Source: Alphaproteobacteria bacterium
GTDB taxonomy: Bacteria > Pseudomonadota > Alphaproteobacteria > BOG-932 > Roseiterribacteraceae
NCBI GenBank assembly: GCA_903970575.1
Contig: CAJCJC010000281.1
Span: 1-6,727 of the forward strand
Reading direction: 5' to 3'
Length of the DNA stretch: 6,727 nucleotides
Part shown: positions 1 to 5,111 of the stretch, piece by piece
How positions within the stretch are numbered: position 1 is the stretch's first letter
How the letters are laid out: each line of letters begins with the position of its first letter
Notes under the pieces: model-generated
Told to the model about the DNA's origin: nothing
Database searches by the model: none
What the model saw: the letters and a program-made list of their open reading frames with translations, nothing else
Translations under genes and position numbers: made by a program

Positions 1-215
1 CCGGCTGGCCCGAAGCCGCCATGGCCGGCGCGCTTGGCCTCAAACTTGGCGGCCCGCGATTCTATGGCGATGAGATCGTCGACGACGCCTTCATGGGGAC
101 TGGACGCAGCGAGGCCAACGCCACCGACATCCGCCAAGCCCTACTGCTTTATCGGATAGCCTGCGTCTTATCATGGGGTGCGCTTCTGTCGATCCTCGTC
201 ATCGCGCGATTTTAA
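1..215 (+). CDS. cobD: Adenosylcobinamide-phosphate synthase CobD/CbiB, C-terminal end (5' partial)
   Basis: The reading frame is open from base 3 and ends at TAA 213-215, giving the last 70 residues of a protein whose family is usually about 300-330 residues. CobD/CbiB is an inner-membrane enzyme that joins adenosylcobyric acid to (R)-1-amino-2-propanol or its phosphate. The recognisable tail is [20 protein letters not shown], then a DDAFMGTGR segment, then a final hydrophobic stretch ([18 protein letters not shown]) that fits the last membrane segment. The ATG at 21 is internal, because the conserved [11 protein letters not shown] motif continues upstream of it out of the window. The gene converges on cobQ, and the last 17 bp of the two coding regions overlap. 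The identity rests on family resemblance of a short tail plus the cobalamin gene context. Confidence 0.87.
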   Translation, partial: GWPEAAMAGALGLKLGGPRFYGDEIVDDAFMGTGRSEANATDIRQALLLYRIACVLSWGALLSILVIARF

Positions 216-1674
216 TCAAGCGGGCGAGATCGACATGCTGACTCAGGTGTTCAGCCAGCCCATCAAGCACCGCTTCAATTTCAGCCTCATACGAAAATGC
301 GCCGCCGCTTTCGCCCAGCCATGACAATAGGGCGCCACGCTGCCGGTCGTCCGCGAACAGCCCATGCACATATGTCCCGCGAATTCGACCGCTGGCCGAT
401 ATCGCGCCGTCCACCCGCCCATCAGCGAAGTGCAAGAAGGGACGTGCGCAATCCGCGCCGCTGGTTCGCCCGACATGCATCTCGTAGCCCGTGAACGGGA
501 CGCCATCGGCGATCGAGCTCCCGCTGACTTCGGCCAGTGTCTTTTTCCCGGTCAGTACGGTCTCGACGTCCAGCAATCCAAGCCCATCCATTCCGCCGGG
601 GGGGCCTTCGACTCCATCCGGATCGTCGATGCGGCGCCCGATCATCTGATAGCCGCCGCAAATGCCCAGCACCCGGCCGCCGCGACGGACATGCGCCTTA
701 AGGTCGATATCCCATCCCTGGCGCCGAAAATCCCGCATATCCGACAAGGTCGCTTTCGAGCCCGGCAGGATCACCAGATCGGCGTTTCCTGGGAACGGTT
801 CGCCCGGCGCAACCATGATAAGCTTGACCGAGGGCTCGCTTTTCAGCGGGTCGAGATCGTCAAAATTCGCGATATGGGCGAGACGCGGGACCGCGACGAG
901 GATGGCGCCGTCGCCAATGGCGCTGCGGGCGTCGAGCGCCATCGCGTCCTCGGCTGGAAGGCGATGGGCATCCCTGAAATAGGGGATAAGGCCCAAATCG
1001 GGCCAGCCCGTCCTTTCCGCGATCAAATCCATTCCCGACTGAAAAAGCGCCGGGTCGCCGCGAAACTTGTTGACCAGAAAACCCACTATCATCGCCGCGT
1101 CTTCAGGATCGATCACGGCCTTGGTCCCAACGATCTGTGCGATGACCCCGCCCCGGTCGATATCGCCGATCAGGACTACGGGAACGCCAGCCTCCCGCGC
1201 GAAACCCATATTGGCGATGTCGTTGGCGCGCAGATTGACCTCGGCGGCGCTTCCCGCGCCCTCCACAAGAACGATATCCGCCTCGGCTTTCAAATATTCG
1301 AAACTCGCAATGATCCTGGGCAGCAGTCCCGGCTTCATCGCCTGAAAATCCCGCGCCGCCGCGTTGCCGATGATTTTTCCCAGGACGACGATTTGCGCGC
1401 CGACATCGCTCTGCGGCTTTAAAAGTACTGGGTTCATGTGCACCGAACTAGGCGTCCGGCAGGCGCGCGCCTGCAACGCCTGCGCCCGGCCAATCTCGCC
1501 GCCATCCGCTGTCACCGCCGCGTTGTTGGACATGTTCTGCGGTTTGAAAGGGCGGACGCGCAGTCCCTTGTTGGTCAGCGCCCGGGCTAATCCCGCGACG
1601 ATCAGAGACTTGCCGACATCCGACCCCGTACCCTGGAACATCAACGCCTTGGCCAGCGGAGTTTTCTCCGGCAT
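199..1674 (-). CDS. cobQ: Cobyric acid synthase CobQ (glutamine-hydrolysing)
   Basis: Full-length protein of 491 residues, normal for the family. It uses ATP and glutamine to amidate four side chains of adenosylcobyrinic acid a,c-diamide, giving adenosylcobyric acid, in the cytoplasm. The N-terminal dethiobiotin-synthetase-like ATPase domain has the P-loop [10 protein letters not shown] at residues 14-23, then [19 protein letters not shown] (80-90), VEGAGS (137-142) and DIDRGG (171-176). The C-terminal triad-type glutamine amidotransferase domain has LPGSKAT near 303-309, the nucleophile in GICGGYQM (Cys339), YEMHVGRT near 397-404 and YVHG with His437. The ATG at 1674-1672 shares its A with the cobO stop codon (TGATG), which favours this start; an in-frame TTG one codon upstream (1677-1675) would add one residue. 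It is the last gene of the minus-strand permease-cobO-cobQ operon. No truncation or missing catalytic residue is seen. Confidence 0.97.
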   Translation of the reverse strand: MPEKTPLAKALMFQGTGSDVGKSLIVAGLARALTNKGLRVRPFKPQNMSNNAAVTADGGEIGRAQALQARACRTPSSVHMNPVLLKPQSDVGAQIVVLGKIIGNAAARDFQAMKPGLLPRIIASFEYLKAEADIVLVEGAGSAAEVNLRANDIANMGFAREAGVPVVLIGDIDRGGVIAQIVGTKAVIDPEDAAMIVGFLVNKFRGDPALFQSGMDLIAERTGWPDLGLIPYFRDAHRLPAEDAMALDARSAIGDGAILVAVPRLAHIANFDDLDPLKSEPSVKLIMVAPGEPFPGNADLVILPGSKATLSDMRDFRRQGWDIDLKAHVRRGGRVLGICGGYQMIGRRIDDPDGVEGPPGGMDGLGLLDVETVLTGKKTLAEVSGSSIADGVPFTGYEMHVGRTSGADCARPFLHFADGRVDGAISASGRIRGTYVHGLFADDRQRGALLSWLGESGGAFSYEAEIEAVLDGLAEHLSQHVDLARLIKIAR

Positions 1675-2285
1675 CAAAACTCGATCCCGGCCTGAGCCCT
1701 CACGCCCGCCGCGAAATGATGCTTCACCAGACTCATCTCCGTCACCAAATCCGCGATCGCGATCAGTTCTGGCTTCGCATTCCGGCCGGTCACCACGATA
1801 TTCAGGTCGCCGCGTCTATCCGCCAAGGCCGCCACCACCGGTTCCAACGGAAGGTAATCATAGCGCAATGCAATGTTCAGTTCATCGAGAACCAAAAGCC
1901 GGATCGTCGGGTTGGCCATCAATTCCTGGACCGCAGCCCACGCCTGTTCGGCCGCCGCGATATCGCGAGCCCGATCCTGCGTCTCCCAGGTGAATCCTTC
2001 GCCCATCGTGCGCCATTCAATCTGGTCTGCGAAACGCTCGAGCGCCGTGCGCTCCCCGGTCGCCCAGGCGCCCTTGATGAACTGCACCACGCCCACGCGC
2101 CAGCCATGGCCCAACGCCCTCAGGACGAGACCGAAGGCGGCGGTGGATTTGCCTTTGCCCGGCCCGGTATTCACCATCAGCAGGCCCTTGGAGAGTATGG
2201 TCTTCGAAGCCACCTCGGCGTCCTGAACTTCCTTGCGCCGCGCCATCTTCGCCGCGTGTCGCCTGTCGGCGTCCGTTTCAATCAT
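1674..2285 (-). CDS. cobO: Corrinoid adenosyltransferase CobO (CobA/BtuR family)
   Basis: Transfers the 5'-deoxyadenosyl group of ATP to reduced cobalt in the corrin ring, upstream of the CobQ step. With the start chosen here it has 203 residues, typical for the family. Visible motifs are the basic N-terminal stretch [15 protein letters not shown] (11-25), P-loop [10 protein letters not shown] (39-48), [10 protein letters not shown] (95-104), the Walker-B-like VLDELN (132-137), VVTGRNA (164-170) and the conserved end RAQAGIEF. The frame is open further upstream to an ATG at 2372, but those 29 residues (rich in Arg and Ser) do not resemble the family and lie inside the permease gene, whereas [18 protein letters not shown] looks like a normal CobO N-terminus. 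AGGAG directly abuts the chosen ATG (2290-2286), unusually close for a Shine-Dalgarno, so coupling to permease translation (8-bp overlap) may help initiation. The stop codon overlaps the cobQ start. Confidence 0.95.
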   Translation of the reverse strand: MIETDADRRHAAKMARRKEVQDAEVASKTILSKGLLMVNTGPGKGKSTAAFGLVLRALGHGWRVGVVQFIKGAWATGERTALERFADQIEWRTMGEGFTWETQDRARDIAAAEQAWAAVQELMANPTIRLLVLDELNIALRYDYLPLEPVVAALADRRGDLNIVVTGRNAKPELIAIADLVTEMSLVKHHFAAGVRAQAGIEF

Positions 2286-3354
2286 CTCCTGGTCCCGGCG
2301 CCGCGGGCGCGATCTCAAGACGATCGAGGCCACTATAGCGATAGACGATCGCCGAACCCATCCAGGCGACAATGAAGACGCCGATGATCATGAAGCCTAT
2401 GCTGTTAAAGTGGTCGCCCAGCATCGCAACCCCGTTCCAAAACCAGCCATCCAGTCGAAGCTGATCGCCGATGAGGCCCAGCGCCTCTATTCCCCCGACT
2501 AGCAACGCGACGATGACCGAAACCAGCGTAATCGTCAGATTGTAATACAGCTTTCGGATCGGCTTCACGAACGCCCAATGATAGGCGCCGAGCATCAGAA
2601 CGCCGTCCGTCGTGTCGATCAGCGACATCCCGGCCGCGAACAGCGCCGGAAACACCATGATCGACCAGACGGAGAGCCCGTCCGCCGCCTGCGTCGCCGA
2701 GACGCCCAGCAACGCAACCTCGGTCGCGGTGTCGAAGCCGAGGCCGAACAGAAATCCCAACGGAAACATCTGCCAGCTTTGGGTGATAATGCGAAACAGC
2801 GGACGGAAGAGCCGCGCCAGCAGCCCGCGATTGTTTAGCAGCAGATCGAAATCCTCCGCGACATAGGCGCCGCCTCGGCTAACCGTGCGGAAGGTGCGCC
2901 AGACGCCCCGCAGAATAATCAGATTCATGGCGGCGATGGCGAACAGGAAAAATGCCGATATCGATGTCCCGATAACGCCGCCGATCTCCTTAAAGTGGCC
3001 AAAGCGGGCGACGATCGCGGTCGTGGTTCCGGCCACCAGGGCGGCTGCGATGATCACGACCGTCGAATGCCCCATGGCGAAGAAAAAACCGATGCTGACG
3101 GGGCGCTTCCCGTCCTGCATCAGCTTGCGGGTTACGTTATCGATCGCGGCGATATGATCCGCGTCGACGGCGTGACGAAGCCCGAATCCATAAGCGAGCA
3201 ATCCCGTTCCGAGCAGCAGAGGTTGATGTCTGAACGCGATGACGGCCCAGGCCCAGGTTCCCAGATTACCAAGGATCAGCAGGGCATAGATGCCGATGAT
3301 GGCGCGACGCGGCATGCGTTTTCGTCCGTGAAGGAATCGATTGAGTATAGACAT
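2278..3354 (-). CDS. NiCoT family nickel/cobalt permease (HoxN/NixA/NhlF type), probable cobalt importer
   Basis: Encodes 358 residues, normal for this inner-membrane secondary transporter family, with about eight hydrophobic segments (roughly 17-40, 47-58, 87-110, 126-149, 197-216, 229-246, 270-294, 316-337). The family signature RHAVDADHIAAIDN (60-73) is intact, with the His and Asp residues that bind the metal ion. Other family motifs are FFAMGHSTVV (91-100), LGFDTATE (205-212) and GMSLIDTTDGVLM (242-254). The family moves Ni2+ and/or Co2+, and sequence alone does not settle which. The cobalamin riboswitch in its leader and the cobO-cobQ genes behind it make Co2+ the likely physiological substrate (inference). 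The ATG at 3354-3352 has GGAA 7 nt upstream (3365-3362). It is the first gene of the minus-strand operon and overlaps cobO by 8 bp. It is often annotated nicT, nixA or hoxN; I assign no symbol. Confidence 0.95.
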   Translation of the reverse strand: MSILNRFLHGRKRMPRRAIIGIYALLILGNLGTWAWAVIAFRHQPLLLGTGLLAYGFGLRHAVDADHIAAIDNVTRKLMQDGKRPVSIGFFFAMGHSTVVIIAAALVAGTTTAIVARFGHFKEIGGVIGTSISAFFLFAIAAMNLIILRGVWRTFRTVSRGGAYVAEDFDLLLNNRGLLARLFRPLFRIITQSWQMFPLGFLFGLGFDTATEVALLGVSATQAADGLSVWSIMVFPALFAAGMSLIDTTDGVLMLGAYHWAFVKPIRKLYYNLTITLVSVIVALLVGGIEALGLIGDQLRLDGWFWNGVAMLGDHFNSIGFMIIGVFIVAWMGSAIVYRYSGLDRLEIAPAAPGPGDD

Positions 3355-3359
3355 TATGC

Positions 3360-3390
3360 GGTTCCGTGGCGTGATGCGTCACCACGAACC
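3360..3390 (-). promoter_or_regulatory. Hairpin burying the permease Shine-Dalgarno (riboswitch expression platform)
   Basis: In the transcript, GGTTCGTGG (3390-3382) pairs with CCACGGAACC (3369-3360) with a single bulged G. TGA (3381-3379) pairs with TCA (3374-3372) on the far side of a 2-nt bulge, closing a 4-nt loop. The 3' arm contains the GGAA that is the only good ribosome-binding site for the permease, and the arm ends 5 nt before its ATG. No U-run follows, so this is not an intrinsic terminator. Placed about 85 nt after the aptamer, it fits a translational OFF switch. The pairing is read directly from the sequence; its coupling to B12 binding is inferred. Confidence 0.65.
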
Positions 3391-3474
3391 AAAGCCTAGC
3401 GACCGAGCGGGAATCCGCGCGTTCTCCAGTCTCCATCGAGGCGCCCCGCCCGATGTGTTCGCGCATGACCACGA

Positions 3475-3648
3475 TCGACGGCAGGTCTCCTGGCTCGCGG
3501 GTCTCCGCCGGGCGCCGCCTTCCCGAAATCTCGAGGAGTTCCAGTGGCGTGATGGCGCATGGCTCGCCGCTTACAGTTGCGGGGTCAGCCGCGGCATTGG
3601 GTTGCCCCTTCACCGCGTTCCCTTTTGATCCCCGAAAGGAACCATCGA
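3475..3648 (-). ncRNA. Cobalamin riboswitch aptamer upstream of the permease-cobO-cobQ operon
   Basis: Reading the minus strand, the whole conserved core is present and close to the family consensus: GGTTCC (3643-3638) able to pair with GGGAACGCGGTG; CCGCAACTGTAAGCGG (3582-3567); GCCACTGG (3548-3541); GGGAAGGC; and the B12 box AGCCAGGAGACCTGCC (3495-3480). The boundaries come from a closing P1 stem, TCGATGG (3648-3642) with CCGTCGA (3481-3475), seven pairs including one G-U. The element binds adenosylcobalamin or a related cobamide in the mRNA leader and lowers expression of the downstream genes. The first gene downstream is the permease, starting 120 nt after the aptamer. Confidence 0.96.
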
Positions 3649-3656
3649 ACCCTGAC

Positions 3657-3684
3657 CGTATAGCGCGTCTCCAGGGAGCGTCAA
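3657..3684 (-). promoter_or_regulatory. Candidate sigma-70-like promoter for the permease operon
   Basis: On the minus strand, TTGACG (3684-3679; five of six matches to the -35 consensus) lies 16 nt from TATACG (3662-3657; four of six matches to the -10). Transcription would then begin about 6-9 nt further on, near 3650, essentially at the first base of the riboswitch P1 stem. The agreement between predicted transcription start and aptamer boundary supports the call, but no start site is known. Confidence 0.5.
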
Positions 3685-3705
3685 TCGGTGGCGTGTTCGG
3701 CGCCA

Positions 3706-3735
3706 TTGACACGGCGTCCCGCCGGTCGCACAGAT
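3706..3735 (+). promoter_or_regulatory. Candidate sigma-70-like promoter for cobW-cobN
   Basis: A perfect -35 hexamer TTGACA lies at 3706-3711. The -10 is weak: CACAGA at 3729-3734 (17-nt spacer) or ACAGAT at 3730-3735 (18-nt spacer). Initiation near 3741 would place the first transcribed base at the start of the plus-strand aptamer. The -35 is convincing and the -10 is not, so the exact position is tentative. Confidence 0.4.
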
Positions 3736-3740
3736 GGTTG

Positions 3741-3939
3741 TGGTCCGATGGTCCCTCTGAGCAGAGGGTTAATCGGGAACGCGGGCGGCGATTAAGTGCG
3801 CCGAGACCGTGGCTGCCCCCGCAACTGTACGTGGATAGCCGAACGCCAATTCAGCCACTGGCCATGCCCCGCTTCGGGGATAACCGGGAAGGCGGCGAAC
3901 GGCGGCGACCCACAAGCCAGGAAACCGGCCAGCGGACCA
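3741..3939 (+). ncRNA. Cobalamin riboswitch aptamer upstream of cobW-cobN
   Basis: The conserved core is present in order: GGTCCC (3750-3755) able to pair with CGGGAACGCGG (3774-3784); GGCTGCCCCCGCAACTGTAC (3811-3830); GCCACTGG (3854-3861); CGGGAAGGC (3885-3893); and a variant B12 box AGCCAGGAAACCGGCC (3915-3930), where the usual form is AGCCAGGAGACCTGCC. An inserted hairpin, CCCTCT (3753-3758) with AGAGGG (3763-3768), sits near the 5' end and uses some of the same bases as the GGTCCC pairing. The outer P1 stem is TGGTCCGATGG (3741-3751) with CCAGCGGACCA (3929-3939), ten pairs with one A-G mismatch, and sets the boundaries. Expected effect: B12-dependent repression of cobalt insertion genes. 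The leader from aptamer end to cobW start is 127 nt. Confidence 0.95.
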
Positions 3940-4031
3940 GTTCTGACGCGACGGGCGGGGTGCCCCGACGCGGTTCGGAGGCTCCGCACGCTCTTTATCG
4001 AGTGGGTTGGCCACCCCGGATTCGCTTCCGC

Positions 4032-4065
4032 GCATTCCCCTATTCGCGTCGCTTGGGGGGAAAGC
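4032..4065 (+). promoter_or_regulatory. Hairpin burying the cobW Shine-Dalgarno (riboswitch expression platform)
   Basis: TTCCCC (4035-4040) pairs perfectly with GGGGAA (4057-4062). After one A-A mismatch, GC (4032-4033) pairs with GC (4064-4065). The right arm is the purine-rich ribosome-binding site of cobW, and the stem ends 1 nt before its ATG at 4067. There is no U-run after the stem, which argues for translational rather than transcriptional control. The loop is about 16 nt, so the hairpin is weaker than the one in front of the permease. The pairing is seen in the sequence; its control by the aptamer is inferred. Confidence 0.5.
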
Positions 4066-4066
4066 T

Positions 4067-5101
4067 ATGCGGGATTTGGCGAAGATACCGGTCACCATCG
4101 TCACCGGTTTCCTGGGTTCGGGCAAGACGACATTGATCCGGCACGTACTTGAAAACGCGCGGGGCCGGCGTCTGGCGCTTATCATCAATGAATTCGGCGA
4201 TGTCGGGGTCGACGGGGCCATTCTCAAATCCTGCGGCATCGAGACCTGCCCTGAGGAAAACATCGTCGAACTCGCGAATGGTTGCCTGTGCTGCACCGTG
4301 GCCGACGATTTCATTCCAGCGATCGAGGCCTTGTTGTCTCGTTCGCCGCGGCCGGAGCACATCATCATCGAGACATCGGGACTAGCGCTACCTAAGCCTC
4401 TGGTGAAGGCGTTCGATTGGCCGGGCATCCGCACGCGGCTGACCGTCGACGGCGTGATCGCGGTGGTCGATGGCGCCGCCGTCGCGGATGGGCGCTTCGC
4501 CGACGATCCGATCAAACTCGCGGCGCAACGCGCTGCCGACGGCGCCATCGATCACGAAAATCCGCTGGAGGAGGTTTATGAGGATCAGCTCCTTTGCGCC
4601 GATCTGGTTGTCCTGAACAAGGCGGATCTGCTGTCTGCCGACAGCCTATTCCGCATATCCCGCGAAATCCGCGCGACCGTGCCCCGCGCCGTCCAAATTG
4701 TGGAGACGCGCGAAGGACGGATAGACCCCGCCGTGTTGCTGGGTTTGACAGCCGCCGTCGAGGATGATCTCGCCGGGCGCCCATCTCATCACGACGGCGA
4801 AGAGGGACACGATCATGACGATTTCGAGAGTTTCGTCGTCGATATTCCCCCGACCGGCGACCCGGATGGTCTGCTTATCTCCCTGTCCGCCGCCGCCGAG
4901 GCCTTTGGCGTGCTGCGTATGAAAGGTTTTGTGGCGGTGTCAGGCAAACCGATGCGCCTGCTGGTCCAGGGTGTCGGCAACCGGTTTCGGCGAGAATTCG
5001 ACCGCGCCTGGGCTCCGGGCGAGGAACGGCGCGGGCGGCTCGTCGTCATTGGCGAAAAGGGGCTCGATCGCGACGCGATCACGGCCGCGCTGGCGGCCTG
5101 A
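4067..5101 (+). CDS. cobW: CobW, G3E-family metal-binding GTPase of cobalamin synthesis
   Basis: Encodes 344 residues, usual for CobW. G3E GTPases bind a metal ion and couple GTP hydrolysis to its delivery; CobW is thought to supply Co2+ for the cobaltochelatase. Visible features are the P-loop GFLGSGKTT (14-22), NEFGDVGVDG (41-50), the metal-binding CxCC motif in NGCLCCTVADD (71-81), IETSGLALP (101-109), the guanine-specificity motif NKAD (184-187), and an acidic, His-rich linker HHDGEEGHDHDD (241-252) before the C-terminal domain with RMKGFV near 284-289. The frame is open upstream to an ATG at 4007, but the ATG at 4067 follows GGGGGGAAAG (4055-4064), and its product MRDLAKIPVTIVTGFLGSGK starts like other CobW proteins. 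The position directly before cobN and behind a cobalamin riboswitch separates it from other G3E members such as zinc chaperones. Confidence 0.95.
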   Translation: MRDLAKIPVTIVTGFLGSGKTTLIRHVLENARGRRLALIINEFGDVGVDGAILKSCGIETCPEENIVELANGCLCCTVADDFIPAIEALLSRSPRPEHIIIETSGLALPKPLVKAFDWPGIRTRLTVDGVIAVVDGAAVADGRFADDPIKLAAQRAADGAIDHENPLEEVYEDQLLCADLVVLNKADLLSADSLFRISREIRATVPRAVQIVETREGRIDPAVLLGLTAAVEDDLAGRPSHHDGEEGHDHDDFESFVVDIPPTGDPDGLLISLSAAAEAFGVLRMKGFVAVSGKPMRLLVQGVGNRFRREFDRAWAPGEERRGRLVVIGEKGLDRDAITAALAA

Positions 5102-5111
5102 GGCTTCTCCA

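Noticed and set aside
364..1422. Long plus-strand open frame (352 codons) opposite cobQ
   Set aside because: It is entirely antisense to a CobQ with all catalytic motifs, has no recognisable domain, and its composition is what GC-rich codon structure produces on the opposite strand.
1364..2375. Overlapping plus-strand frames (1364-1993 and 1716-2375) opposite cobQ and cobO
   Set aside because: Low-complexity Pro/Arg/Ser-rich translations antisense to well-supported genes, with no family resemblance.
3266..3712. 148-codon minus-strand frame upstream of the permease
   Set aside because: It runs through the cobalamin aptamer and the Shine-Dalgarno hairpin into the permease gene; the conserved signal there is RNA, not protein.
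3475..3939. The two riboswitches as an inverted repeat made by a mobile element or recent duplication
   Set aside because: Similarity is confined to the conserved aptamer core; the stems, loops and spacers differ and no element ends are seen.
3952..3987. GC-rich inverted repeats (CGGGGTGCCCCG and CGGAGGCTCCG) as an intrinsic terminator after the plus-strand aptamer
   Set aside because: The loops would be very small and only CTCTTTAT follows, not a U-run. They may fold as part of the leader, but a terminator call is not supported.
3453..4136. 227-codon plus-strand frame across the control region
   Set aside because: It covers one riboswitch in antisense and the other in sense, enters cobW in another frame, and gives an Arg/Pro/Ser-rich translation without homology.
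3769..4548. 259-codon minus-strand frame
   Set aside because: Antisense to the plus-strand riboswitch and to the CobW GTPase motifs; no start context or domain supports it.
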